In this document: one piece after another, positions 36,274 through 54,440 of the stretch
Position numbering within the stretch: the first letter of the stretch is position 1
How the letters are laid out: each line of letters begins with the position of its first letter
Assembly: GCA_036874045.1 (NCBI GenBank)
Contig: CM072338.1
Location: 21,536,501-21,600,500 of the forward strand
From: Cymodocea nodosa
Taxonomy: Eukaryota; Streptophyta; Magnoliopsida; Alismatales; Cymodoceaceae
Length of the DNA: 64,000 nucleotides
Direction: 5' to 3'
Made by a program: the position numbers and the translations under genes
Notes under the pieces: model-generated
Databases searched by the model: none
Told to the model about the DNA's origin: nothing
Seen by the model: only the letters and a program-made list of their open reading frames with translations

Positions 36274-39200
36274 CGACTGTTGGTGCTGATTGTGTAAGAG
36301 GATTGGGATGATCACGGAGGGATTAGGTACGAACCATGTGGAGCGCATGATGAAGAATTAGGAAAGAGAAAGGAAGCGATTATTTTTAGTGTCGATTGTG
36401 GAATTGTGTAAAAGGATTTCAAAATCTCGAGCAAGAACGATGTGGCCTACGGGAGTTTGAGTAAATGAATACTGCGTGGTCACTCCACACAACGTGAGTG
36501 TCTCTTGTTTCTATCCTTCGAGCACAATACGATGACATACATTCTCCCGTTTCACAGAGGTTCTTTCATTTCTTCCATGACTATTCTATCTTGCTCGTGG
36601 TCGTTGTTGAATTGCTTCTTGTGTTTTCCGTCGTCTGGTGAATGCTCTGGTGTCTTCCATTCACCTGCGATTTTCGAGGTCTCCTCTTTCTCTTCTTCTT
36701 CTTCTTTGTCTTCCGTTTTGCTACACGTTGTAGAGATAGGCTAATATTAATTCCATGTGTCATACTCATTAAAGCAGGCGTCAAGTCATGAGAAGGCCTT
36801 GCCTTGGAGTTCTGTCTTGCCTTATTTGATAAGGCCTCGTCTTCTATTAGAGTTGTTTAATTATATATATATAGATATATTAAGTATTTTAATATTTGTC
36901 ATTGCAAAAAATTGATGGAGTACCATTGAAATATACATAATTCTTGTAATATATAGTTATATATATTTCTGAAATATACATATTAATTATTACACTTCAT
37001 ATTTTGATGATATCTTAAGATAATTTATGTCTCGTTTAAGAATTAATAGAGCAAAAAGTACTTAATACTTATTGTTAAATATGTATAAATATATAATACA
37101 TGTCAAAAAAATAAACATTTAAATGGACACGCTTGGATGCCTTAATAAGTATGTCATGTATTTTGTGAAATGCATTAATATCCACCGATTCAAAGTCTCT
37201 TTAACATTTTTAAGTTCCAAGGGTGTATTATTATTGGTGCCAAATTTTACATTGTGTTTTTGAACTTTATAGAATAGGTGATGGTGATATTTAGATGGTA
37301 TGACATTTTCTATAGCGGTTTTTGTTAATGATTGTGATACCCTTATGTATGTATATATGTAGGTACGTATTTATGTATATATGTTCAAACTAAATTCGGA
37401 TGCATATGGCATTCGTCCAATTAACATCTGATTCATATCTGTTTATCAAGTTATTCAGGTAGTTGATTACATATATGCATATATAGTTATATATGTTATT
37501 AATTTATTATATATTTACATAATATATACTCATGTGAATATTAAATTATTGAGATAATTAATAGAAAAAAATTAAAAAACTTAAAAAAAGTTGAACTCCA
37601 ATATTTGGATTTGGATTTGGATTATTTAGATAATCGAATGTTCAAATTAAAATTTTTAGTGTATTTGGATATTATTCAAATTTGGATAAATTTGATGGAT
37701 ACACTTGTAGCAGGCCACACCTCTCCATTGACTGTACTTCCATTGCTGTTTCAGGCAGAATGGATTAGAGGTTCTAGTTAGGAAATTGATACCGAAGAAG
37801 AGGCATCTTATTCTTCTCAATGAAATGTTTTTGAAGCCACTTTTCTCAGTGAATTGTGCATTACCTTTTTAAAGAAACAAGGTAGAAAGAAATCTTTACC
37901 GTCGGTCTGTAATGTATATGACACTGCTCGACCTATTTGAGCAGAATTATAAATGAAAATATTGCGTAATATTCAAATTTCAAATGGTAAGTTTCGTGAT
38001 AATAGTGTTCAATAGAGCAAAGGTTTCACGGTAGAAGACGAGGCATTCATCTTCTTTTCAAGGTATAGATTTTATTGCTCAACTGTCAGACGTCAAATCT
38101 TAATCATACATCTTTGCATGTAAAGAATAACCTCGCCATGCCGTCGGTCGTATCCGTTTAATACCATGGGCAATTGTATAGTTGTTAAATTATTTAAAAC
38201 TCAGTCTTTGTGTCGATAAGTGTTGCAAATAACATTCTTGAGGAGAGGACGATCGAAACCCTCTTTTTCTCCGTGCCCTCTACCGATCGCGTTTCCCCCC
38301 ATTCTTCCTCCTGCGTTGAAGCTTGCTGATCGGGAGGTTTCATCTTCCATCGTCGGTTGAAGATTTTCCGCAGCATGTTTACGTTGTATTACATATCTAC
38401 ATTCAAGGTTTTTGTGGGGACTGAAATTTTGTATTTATTCCACTTGAAATGCTACGGGTCGTCCTTTTTTTTTTTTTTTTTTTTTTCTTTCTTCAGTTGC
38501 TCCCTTGGACTCATAATTCTAAATCTAGGAATTGAAAAGTTGGTGTTTGATTTATTTGTGAAATTTGGAATCTTAAGTGTTTAGTGGCTAGGCTTTGACG
38601 TTTTGAATTTGAAAGGCCTTTTAGTGAACTTGCCACTCATACATGCAAAGAAACTGATAAACGTTTGCATTATTTGCTGATGAATGTTGTTCCCACATTC
38701 TTTGATGAAAAATGTACTCGAAATTCCCCCACATCTTCAAGCAAATTGAGTAGTTTGACAAAAACAATCAAAAACCTGATTTAGAAAATTCTTCTGATTC
38801 ATTCAAACCAAGCGTCCCGAGGGAAATGCTGTTCAGCCAAAAATGAACCCGATAGCTGTTGAAGACAATTTGGCAGCAGATGTAATGACTTTTTGAAAAA
38901 AGTATATTATTGGAAAATTAACCAATTTTTGTATCAGATATACTTGCAGTGGCATGCAAAGTTTCCAAATAGGAAGGCAAGGTATGTCTCACCATTTCAT
39001 TCAAATTGTAGTAGAATTTGCAAAATGAGATTACAAAAAATGGAAATGCAGAAAGAAAAAAAAAACCCATTACATTCGACGCCACAAATTTGAACCAATT
39101 CCTTGGGAATGAAAACCAAACAATGGGAAAAATGCCTTTGAAACTATTTGCCCTTTCGGCAGCCATGTAGCTTTTCTGTGAATGATGAGCGGACCACACT

Positions 39201-39331
39201 TATTTGTTTAGGAGTTTGACACTGATGAAGCGGTGAAAAAGAGGAGCACGTTGTAATTTTCAGCAGTGAGTGAGTGAGAGAATGCAATGCATCAAGACGC
39301 GAGCTTCTAAAACCGTGTTCTCACAACTTCA
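36274..39331. other. Intergenic region, AT-rich
   Basis: The first 150 bases continue the tandem array split by the Copia element (a third unit beginning GGGATGATCACGGAGGGATT at about 36307). I see no gene from there to the DUF761 stop codon. About 36,840-37,720 is very AT-rich with TATATA runs. A T-run lies at about 38466-38486. ORFs here are short and show no family features. Confidence 0.5.
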
Positions 39332-39913
39332 TTATAATAGTCCTTTCTCTTGGTTTATCTTTTGTTGCCTGATCTGCTCATAAAACTTGGCGATGAATTC
39401 CTCGGCCTGGCGATCGATATCATGAGGAGCCCCATCACGGTTCTCCTCATCCCCGGGGCATGTGTCGAGGGACCTTAGATCCTCAGCGGAATCATAACGG
39501 CTCATGCCATCCGTGGACAACCATCCTTCAGAGCAGCTTGGTGAAGGTGGAGGCAAGTAGGCCTCTTTGGGTTGTTCGTCAAGCCCTGCAGTCTTCTCAA
39601 CCAGCTCAGGTGCTAATGGCACTGGTGCAGGTTCGTTCTCCAGTTGTTGGAGTGGACGCACTACACCGAGGACATTCTTAAGCAAACCATTCTCGCCGGA
39701 CTGAGAAGCTCCTCCACAAGGGATGCCTGTGGTCTTCTTTTTGGTAGACCGACGTCGAACCATGAAGAGTGCAGCCCGCAGTATGTTCATCGGACCCCTC
39801 TTCTTTGCACGGTGAGGTCGAGGGGACGTTTCCGTCGATGTTGCCGTTGATGGTGCTGGCAATTGTCTGGGGATCTCGCCATTGTGGCATATACCTTCTC
39901 TGTTGGTAGACAT
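39332..39913 (-). CDS. DUF761 (cotton-fibre-type) domain protein
   Basis: This single-exon gene encodes 193 residues. The C-terminus carries the DUF761 motif DIDRQAEEFIAKFYEQIRQQ at residues 165-184, a short amphipathic segment shared by many plant proteins of unknown function. A basic block with a hydrophobic core (KKRGPMNILRAALFMVRRRS) sits near residues 38-57. The middle is proline- and acid-rich and probably disordered, with SCSEGWLSTDGMSRYDSAED before the domain. A TATA box (TATATAAA) lies 116 bases before the ATG. The start is the first in-frame ATG. Nothing suggests decay. Confidence 0.85.
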   Translation of the reverse strand: MSTNREGICHNGEIPRQLPAPSTATSTETSPRPHRAKKRGPMNILRAALFMVRRRSTKKKTTGIPCGGASQSGENGLLKNVLGVVRPLQQLENEPAPVPLAPELVEKTAGLDEQPKEAYLPPPSPSCSEGWLSTDGMSRYDSAEDLRSLDTCPGDEENRDGAPHDIDRQAEEFIAKFYEQIRQQKINQEKGLL

Positions 39914-40028
39914 GTGTACGGAGAAAGAACAAATTCAAGAAGAAAGGGGTTTGGGTTGCCCCCACCCAATAGATGGGGGCGCGCCGAAACTCTGAAGAAA
40001 TCAGGTAACACAAAATTGTCGACTATCA

Positions 40029-40036
40029 TTTATATA
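40029..40036 (-). promoter_or_regulatory. TATA box of the DUF761 gene
   Basis: TATATAAA on the minus strand, 116 bases upstream of the ATG at 39913. Position and sequence fit a plant core promoter. No transcript start data are available. Confidence 0.5.
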
Positions 40037-41564
40037 TGAAGAAGAACAGTGAAATAGGTAGCTTCGTGCCATTGGTACGTGATATTTTACGTGTTTTTTA
40101 GGTTGGGTTTTTGGTGATTCAAGAAAGATTTGGGTTTAGCGTTTCGTTGATGGCATTGGTGGGTTGAGCTGCATCTTCGGCTGCGAAGAAGGATGGCCTG
40201 GAAAGTATGGTCCAAAATTTGATGGATTCCATATTTAGGAGAAGTATATTTTTGGCATGGTAGAAGCATACCATTCATTGGGCAACTCATGCACGTTCAG
40301 CAGAAGAAAGTTTTCAGGGAGGGAGGTTTCCGACCTTGTTTCCCTGTCATCGAAAAATACCGAAGGACAACAACATTTATCAGGTCAACAGGAGGACAAC
40401 ATTTTCTCTAAATTCAAAATTGAATACGGTAGATTTACGACTTGGATAGTCACTATTAAAATAAAATTACTTTCGGCGTGGACGGTATAATAATAATTTT
40501 ATCTAAATTCAAAATTAAATCCCTGTCTACCTTTCTTGTTAATGATAGCATGCATATATGTCGTCGTTTTTTCGGTCTTGATAACGAACATTTTTTGTTA
40601 ATATCTGATGTTTTTTTTCCTAAATCCCAATTTACGTCTCATTTCATCAAACCAACGAGGAGGATCAAAAACGATTGAGTTAATTAGTTGTTATGTAGCC
40701 GGCAACCGAAGGATGCAACACCGGCCGCATTTAATCGGCGGAGCAGTCGCGCTTCCTCCTCTCCGAAGGGAAAGTGGGTAGAATTTTCACCACCGATAAT
40801 GACTCTTTTAATATTTGATTTTAAATTCATAATTTTTATTAAAATTTAAATCTTATTTTACATAAAAAATATATATATATATTTTTCGATAATATGATTT
40901 GTACGTACTTACTGGCAAACAAAAAAAAATAACATTATAAAATTAAAAAAATCGTACGGATAGACGTCAATTTGAGCGTCCCACGGAGCTTGCACAACCC
41001 TGTCTTTGGTTCGTCTCGAGCTCCGAAACACCCCACGTTCCGGACTTGCGCGACTGACACCACCACCACCGCCGTCCGTGCCGCTTTCGGGTATTTAATT
41101 CCCTCGTGCTTCCCGGGGCTCGTGACGCCGGACCAACGTCCGACGGCTGCGACAGCCCGCCTTGGACTACTAATCTCCGCGTTAACTGCGGTGGGTGGGT
41201 CGGTCGCGTTTAACGGGACGTGTGGACTATTTCCTGCTCCACTTGCAGGAGGAATCGAAGGCCCCATCGACGTTTTCCCTCTCTCTCTCTCTCCGTTGAT
41301 AATTTTGTCGTTGGGATTTCAATTTAAAAGCTTTTTTTCATTTTTGAACGTAAAGTCTTGACGGTGGCTCGTCACGTCACTCCAGGGCTCGCACAGTGGG
41401 GGCAAAGCCTGACAGTGGCATCAACCGCAAATAAACATCAAGCCAGTGGTATTTCTCTCTCAGAGTAACCACCTCAACTTTTAAGATGCCGCGCCGCGCG
41501 CGTACTGCGTTATCGCGTGTGTTGTCGAGGGAAGCGCCACCACCGAACCAAAACGGAAGAAAAG
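40037..41564. other. Divergent intergenic region between the DUF761 and DUF1645 genes
   Basis: The two genes are transcribed away from each other from this 1.5-kb interval. A higher-GC part at about 40,970-41,270 is open in opposite frames (110 and 129 codons), with no family resemblance; it is more likely promoter or 5' leader sequence. A (CT)n run lies at about 41278-41293, the sort of pyrimidine patch often seen near plant transcription starts. I see nothing else. Confidence 0.4.
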
Positions 41565-42698
41565 ATGGAGGAGCTGGAGCTCCCCAACAAGAATGGAGGA
41601 GGAGTTGGTGTCGATTGCCGATCTGGAAAGCCTAGACCGGACGTGGACGTCGACGAAGACAACAGTTCCTGCTCCACTCCCTACTACAGCGCCCCTTCGA
41701 GTCCCGTTCGCGTCAACAACCCCGGGTACTACTTCAGCGCACCGGCGAGCCCAATGCACTTCGTGCTCTCCACCATCCCCATACCTTCGGCCGTATGCGA
41801 TTCCTGCGACGAATTCGGTGGCGGCCAGGGGTCGTGTGACTTTGAGTTCTCCGCTAGGTTTACGTGCCCAGACGGCGCTACGGCAATGGGATCCATGTTG
41901 TCCGCGGATGAGCTGTTTTTGAACGGCCAGATCCGACCTATGAAGCTGTCCACGCATCTCCGGCTGCTGGATCTGGGGAACGAGGGGGAGGAGGTAGGGC
42001 ATAAGGAAGAGGTGGTGAGAAGAAGGGAGTCGAAGCTTCGGTGTGGATCGCTTCATCGTAGGGCTAGATCCATGTCACCTCTGCGGACGACGCCGACACA
42101 ATGGACGGAAGGGGACGAGGAAGGCGGCGGGAAGCACGACGGCAGTAGCGGAAACCTCAAGATCGGCTGTGACGGTCTGAAGGAGAGCGACGACATGCAG
42201 TCGGTAGCGTCCACTTCAGCTTCCTCTTCGCGGTCGAACTCGTCTTCGTCGACGAGCAGGAATGGGAAACGGTGGGTTTTCCTGAAAGGTTTGCTCTACC
42301 GGAGCAAGAGTGAGGGGAGGGGGAACGGGAAGGACAAATTCTGGCAGTCCATCTACTTTCACCAAACAAAAGACAGGACCACCTCCTCCCTATTCTCCTT
42401 CAAGGAGAAATCGAAGGTTTCCTCCACCGCTTCGGTGCCGAAGAAGCAGAACTTGCGGGAGGGAATGGCGGCGAAGAAAGCCCCGAGTGCTGCAACAGCA
42501 GCGTCAACGGTGGGAAAGAGGCGGATGCCGCCTTGCGAGAGGCATTACACGGCGAACAGGTCGCATGCAGAAGAGATGAGGAAGAGGACTTTCCTGCCTT
42601 ACAGGCAGGGTGTTCTCGGTTGTCTGGGTTTCACCTGGCGTGGTTACGGCGCAGTGAACGGGCTGGCCGGAGCACTCAATCCCGTCAGTTCACGGTGA
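41565..42698 (+). CDS. DUF1645 family protein
   Basis: This single-exon gene encodes 377 residues. The start is the ATG at 41565; the frame is open 48 bases further upstream but has no other ATG. DUF1645 hallmarks are present: an N-terminal STPYYSAPSSP..YFSAPASPMHF stretch (residues 38-66), DFEFSARF (92-99) and MLSADELFLNGQIRPMKL (111-128). Next come a basic RRRESK region and a serine run (about 218-235), then WVFLKGLLYRSKSEGR near residue 240. The family is plant-specific. Some members affect stress tolerance or grain size when overexpressed, but the molecular role is unknown. No signal peptide or membrane segment is seen, and the basic serine-rich middle suggests a nuclear or membrane-peripheral protein (inference). 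Confidence 0.9.
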   Translation: MEELELPNKNGGGVGVDCRSGKPRPDVDVDEDNSSCSTPYYSAPSSPVRVNNPGYYFSAPASPMHFVLSTIPIPSAVCDSCDEFGGGQGSCDFEFSARFTCPDGATAMGSMLSADELFLNGQIRPMKLSTHLRLLDLGNEGEEVGHKEEVVRRRESKLRCGSLHRRARSMSPLRTTPTQWTEGDEEGGGKHDGSSGNLKIGCDGLKESDDMQSVASTSASSSRSNSSSSTSRNGKRWVFLKGLLYRSKSEGRGNGKDKFWQSIYFHQTKDRTTSSLFSFKEKSKVSSTASVPKKQNLREGMAAKKAPSAATAASTVGKRRMPPCERHYTANRSHAEEMRKRTFLPYRQGVLGCLGFTWRGYGAVNGLAGALNPVSSR

Positions 42699-44891
42699 CG
42701 ATCGGAGGGAGATCAAATTCGCGTTTGCGATGATGAGGTCTCTCCTCCCTATCCCTCTCTACATAGCGTTTTTTTTTTTTCCCCCTTTTATTTTGATATA
42801 GTTATTTTTATTGTTTGGTCTCCATCTTTTGCTCATCAGTGCAAGCTTCTACATGTCAGGGGTTGATGGAACGAACGGGGAAGCTGGCTTAGGTGATAGA
42901 TAGATGTTATCTGTATATTTATTTTGTTGCTCGTCGTATCATGTTTTAATGGATGCCGCGTCCGAAGACAGTGTCCCATTTCAACCGTTTTATGTCATAT
43001 GTCGTTGTTTTGTACCCGGTGATTTTCTGAATGGCTGTGTGCGCGTGATGCGTTGAACGGGGGATTTCTTGTCAGGGAATCCCACCCTCGTGTAAAAATT
43101 AAAATTTCTTTCGGTCTAATGAATGCTGGTGATCGTCGCCTACAATTTTTCCTCTTGATATTTAATTTCAAATTATATTTGATTGTTAAATGTAAATGTT
43201 ATATAATTATCTCATATATGTTATATTTTGGTATGCATAAAGCTTGTTACTTGATTTAAATAATAATATGCAGTGTTATTTTTCCACTCGAAACTTCAAC
43301 CGTTAAATAATATGCATTGCTAGAAAACTGCCGCCGTCCCCCCCAACTCTCCCTCTTATTTTATCTTATTGAGTTGGTCAGGGATACTAAAGTTTTTTTT
43401 TTTTTTTTTAACGTGTACCATTGATTCTAACCGAGAATCATAAATTTTATCGTTTTACGCGAGAAGTGGATCGCATGGCATTGGAGCTTCCTAAGGCTGC
43501 CGCTATAAAACTCCGTATCAGAACCTTCTTTCAAATCGTTTTAAACTTTTTAAAAAAAAATTATCGGTGTTAAGTGTTCTCTCGCATTTTTATTTGTATG
43601 CTATAAAAAATGTGATAATTGGTTTTATATCATTTAAATATTTAATGCCATGGAACATATTAAAGATAAAGCTCCCAATTACGAGGCCTTGAGGCCACAA
43701 CGCCGATTTTCTTTTTCCTTCTCGTAATTTTACAAAATACGTTGTCGCCTTTCGGACCATCAAACGATGATCTTTTCAGTTCCTGATCGTGCGATTGTGT
43801 AAACCTTAGGAAAATAGTTGTGAACAGAAATGAGTAGAGAAATGTGCTGGTGGAATTCACATGCATGGGGTGATAAATAATTTAATTGGGGCCCAGTGAA
43901 TCAATATTTGACAAGTGTCTAAGGACTGGACAAACACTGAGAAACCAAAAATTTACATTTACGTCAACAGATACAGCAAAAGATAAAATAATCAAAATGA
44001 TGCAGCAAGTTTGCAGATCTTTCCTGACATTTTTTGAATAACGTCATTAACGATTTGGATTGCTTGCAGATCTTTCCTGACATTTTTTGAATAACGTCGT
44101 TAACGAATTGGATTGCTCTATATTCACGTGGCATATCCATGTGAGTGAAGTGTTATCTCCATGTGGTTATACATATTGTTTCATATATTTATATTTATCG
44201 TTATCATGCATTAAAATGTTACAAGTGCATTCCAACTGGAGATGTGTCTATCCAAATATAAACAATGGCAATGACCGGGGTCCATGCTCAAGGCCCAGCA
44301 GGTGATGTTATAGGCCCAGCACCAAAGGAGGGTAACGCTACCAATACCTGTATGCCTGCCGACAACAGTTGCAATAAAGTTGGTCGAGGCGGAGTAGAAA
44401 TTCGTCGGCGCATTGGAATCCGCATGAAGAGCGCAACATGGTGCCGAAGACGAACCGAAAGTGTGTGTAAGACAGACAGACTCAACGTCGCATGCTGTTG
44501 CGATTCATTATGCCAATGATCCCGATCGTCCTGTCAATATACAAGTTAACTTATCTACTGTGATGATGTGGTGGTGCGTAAGGTTGAATGCAACATGCTT
44601 TGGGCATGTGTTGGTGCACCACTAGGGGTCATGATATGAACTTATCGTACAATTATAGCATATAACTAGGATCAATCACTGATATAAACTGAAATTTCAG
44701 TGAAACCCCTGAATTTGGCACAAGCTATTTAAATAACCTGCACTGCCTCTATAACCACGGCATGGTTAAATCATCATATGACAGTTTCCACTGGAACTTT
44801 TACATGCGACAGTTCACATTAAGAGAACTTAAGGGCATCATAAAAAATTAGCAACAAATTCCCCATCACAGGCTCTTGTCTTGCAAATGTC
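42699..44891. other. 3' UTR of the DUF1645 gene and convergent intergenic region
   Basis: The DUF1645 (plus) and RPA3 (minus) genes converge here. The first few hundred bases are probably 3' UTR. A 53-bp tandem duplication lies at 44011-44116. A plus-strand ATG frame at 44265-44519 (84 codons, several cysteines) has no signal peptide or family resemblance, so I do not call it a gene. Confidence 0.45.
44011..44116. repeat. 53-bp tandem duplication
   Basis: Two adjoining copies of a 53-bp unit that starts TTGCAGATCTTTCCTGACAT, at 44011-44063 and 44064-44116, differ at only a few bases. The unit contains a near-palindromic TTAACGA..CGTTAACGAA part. No function is evident. Confidence 0.9.
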
Positions 44892-46052
44892 CTAGATGAA
44901 AAGCTTCTTAAATTCAGCGTTAGCGAGTTGGCAAAGCCTGTTGTAGGCAAACGCATCTGTTTAATCAAGAAAAAAAATACTTGCTCTAAGCACATGTGAT
45001 TTTCAGGGTTTACTGAGAAAACATGAATAATGATAAATACATACGAGGTTTCCGCTGTAGCTATTGTAAGATTTACACAGGCAGTAAAATATCATCATGG
45101 GAAAATGGCAGTATACAATATAGATTTAAACGGTAACGTTAGGAAGCGGCAAGACCAAATATAAGAAACCATGAGGCATATGCAGGCAGAACTCAGAAGC
45201 ATGCAATCTAAAATTGCATATAAGTATAATATAATAAACAGAATACTTCTGGAAAATTCAGAAATAAGAAGGAAGATCACGGGCACAGCAAAATGCCAAA
45301 TTCATGAAAACCAAAACATACCGAACTATTTAAATTATACCACCTAAATAAATTCAGATTTTTACCCAATAAATAATGCAAAAAATCGCTTAATCAATTG
45401 CTCAAGGTTAATGAATGAAACCATTCGATGTAAAATATCATCTTTTCCCCAATTTTTATTTTACCTTTTTCAGGATTGTGAAATAAATTCTGGTGTAGTG
45501 TATACCATAGATTTGATTTAGAAATAATATATAAAATTAGAATAATAATCTGGTAAAATAAATTCTGAAACAGTGAATACAATATCCAGCAAACCAGTTC
45601 ACGGAGTTTCAACTGTTTTAATTCGGTTTTCCCCTCAAGGAAAGAGTTTGACAAAAATAATAATCAAGAATCCCTTCGCGTATCTCAGTTGAATTCCAAC
45701 CAGATTAGTAGTTTTAATAGTAGTTTCAATTCACATTGTGTTGCCCCAATATTATGAACTTTTTTAGAAAAACAAAAAAGTGAAGATGATTACCAAATTT
45801 CTCGCCGAAGTCGGTGCACATCTCGGCGTGAATAGATTGGTTCCCCTCTGCAACACCAATCACTTCTACATGGTGATTTAAAGGGAAAAGCTGAGGAGAG
45901 CCCGTGACCATCAGCTGCTGCCCATCGGTGGACTCCCCTGCCATCGCCATACCGTCGATTCGCATCACCCGAACTACAGCTCGAACTCTCCTCCCACCAA
46001 ACATTTTCAATAACTCCGCGTTGACGAAAACAGCAGGGGTCGAGGTGTCCAT
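44892..46052 (-). CDS. RPA3: Replication protein A 14 kDa subunit (RPA3)
   Basis: Two exons (45794-46052 and 44892-44956) join in phase to give 107 residues, the usual length of plant RPA3. The protein starts MDTSTPAVFVNAELLKMFGG. It continues with RRVRAVVRV and VEVIGVAEGNQSIHAE, and ends FAYNRLCQLANAEFKKLFI, all matching the plant family. RPA3 is the smallest subunit of the RPA heterotrimer, a single OB fold that holds the complex together on single-stranded DNA during replication, repair and recombination in the nucleus. The intron of 837 bp is AT-rich and has no other feature I recognise. The start codon is fixed by family alignment. Confidence 0.95.
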
Positions 46053-47719
46053 TTATCTGCAGTATCGCAAGTCCACAAATAAAAAGCGTTCATCATTGCA
46101 AAACAGAGCTCAGAGTACTCGATCATATGGTACTCTTGTTTCTATTATACCCAGACAACGAAAGACGGTGTTTTGTTTCCATCTAATTCTTCTTCTTCTT
46201 CTTCACAGAACAATCCCTCCTCGCCATTGTGACCAAACCCTAACCAATCCTGACCCATCGCTAAAAACCCCCTCATCCGTCGACCAAACTTCCCAGACCT
46301 CCACCGGGTCTTCGTCTCCGCAATTCACATCTACCGCCAACGTAAAGCCCCAACGACGCCTTACACTGAACCGACCTCGATCGTCTCGTGTACGAAAGGA
46401 GAGACGGTCGCCATTCTCGCCCTTCCCCCTACCGCGTCCCCCTCCAACCACCAAAACCCCATCCTTCCCAAGAAACGCTAAAACAAAAATGACGTAAATC
46501 ATAACCATAAAAACTCCATGAACAACAGGAAGAGAACAATCGATCGAGAAGTGATTTCCCTCACATTGCTTGTTACAGAACGTGGCGCAGGAAGGGAAGA
46601 AGGAGATATGTGTGCTAGAGCCGCCACCACACCACCCGCAACACGGAGGAAGAAATGGTGGGAGAGGGCCGGCTGCGGTCGGCCTTCAAGCCTTAAACCC
46701 CTCTTTCTCTTTTATTGTTTCTTTTTTTTTCATTGCCCATTTCTATTAAATATCGAAAAATTCTATGCATATTACTGAAAAGATGTACTTTGTCTCCTCT
46801 TTATAACAAAATTTCTTATAGGATTCCCAATGTTATTATCTACGTATATTAATTACGAAGGCGAGATAAGCATTTTCTTTAGAATGAACCAATAATAGCA
46901 ATCATTTTCAGTTTATTTTTTTTAAGTCTTATAAGTAAAATTTATATTTTAGCAACCATTACTTTTGATCTCAATGTGAAGGACCGACTTATCCTATTTT
47001 CTGTCTACTTTAAAGTTTTCCATTATAAAATTTCCTCCCATGGATTAATTATTGTTCTTTCATTTTCTCTCTTATTTTTCTGATCCTGCTATTTTTTAAT
47101 CATTGGAATTCTAATTATCGCCAATTATCTCTTATTTTGTATTTTCCCATTATCTTTCCCTGCCGTACTTTTAACAAGAGAGTAAGAGTGATGGTAGAAT
47201 GGCAAAAGATGGAGAGAATGGATAAAAAGTAGATTTTGTTTTACTTCAAAATTTACTTTTGCAGTTTTGTCTGTCTTTTCTCTCTTTATTTGATCATTTA
47301 TGGAAAACACAAGTACAGTTAATTTCATAGTATCATCTTCTTCGTTTTGTTATTTTTATAGTGAAAGAATCCACACTTTCACATTGTTCTAAATATATTT
47401 TAAATGGTTGCCTAGTTTCATTTGGCAACCATGGGTTACTACTGTTGAATGGGCATCATCCAGTTGTCGCCAAGTTTGGCGGTTCATGTCATCAGTGTGA
47501 CGATCTGCCTATGCCCTATCTCTTCTTTCCAGGTAAAGTAAATGAAGCCTGATATTCCAAGTAAAGGTTGAGATGATCACAACCAGATTATGGCAATATC
47601 ACATAAAGCCCGATATTCCTAGTAAAGGTTGAGATGCACTGCTGGTACGCTGCCATCTACTGACTGATTTCTCAGGAAAAAGAGCCACGAGTAGCAAAAA
47701 GATAATGAAGTCATGCCAT
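46053..47719. other. Intergenic region between RPA3 and PDIL2-1
   Basis: A CTT-repeat run lies at about 46187-46204, and a GC-rich block at 46,200-46,680 is open on both strands. The longest frame there (45904-46497, 197 codons, plus) runs antisense through RPA3 exon 1 and shows no family, so I treat it as a shadow. Downstream of the PDIL2-1 stop, two imperfect copies of a 30-base word (AAGCC.GATATTCC.AGTAAAGG) lie at 47546-47574 and 47606-47635, in the likely 3' UTR. Confidence 0.45.

Positions 47720-54440
<6,721 letters not shown>

Noticed and set aside
41481-42056. 191-codon minus-strand ORF opposite the DUF1645 gene
   Set aside because: It is a shadow frame with no motifs; the plus strand has the family hallmarks.
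44265-44519. 84-codon cysteine-containing ORF, considered as a RALF-like or other secreted peptide
   Set aside because: It has no signal peptide, no RALF or other peptide motif, and the cysteines lie in an irregular tail.
45904-46497. 197-codon plus-strand ORF opposite RPA3 exon 1
   Set aside because: It runs antisense through the confident RPA3 exon, has no family motifs, and is Ser/Pro/Arg-rich as expected from a GC-rich shadow frame.
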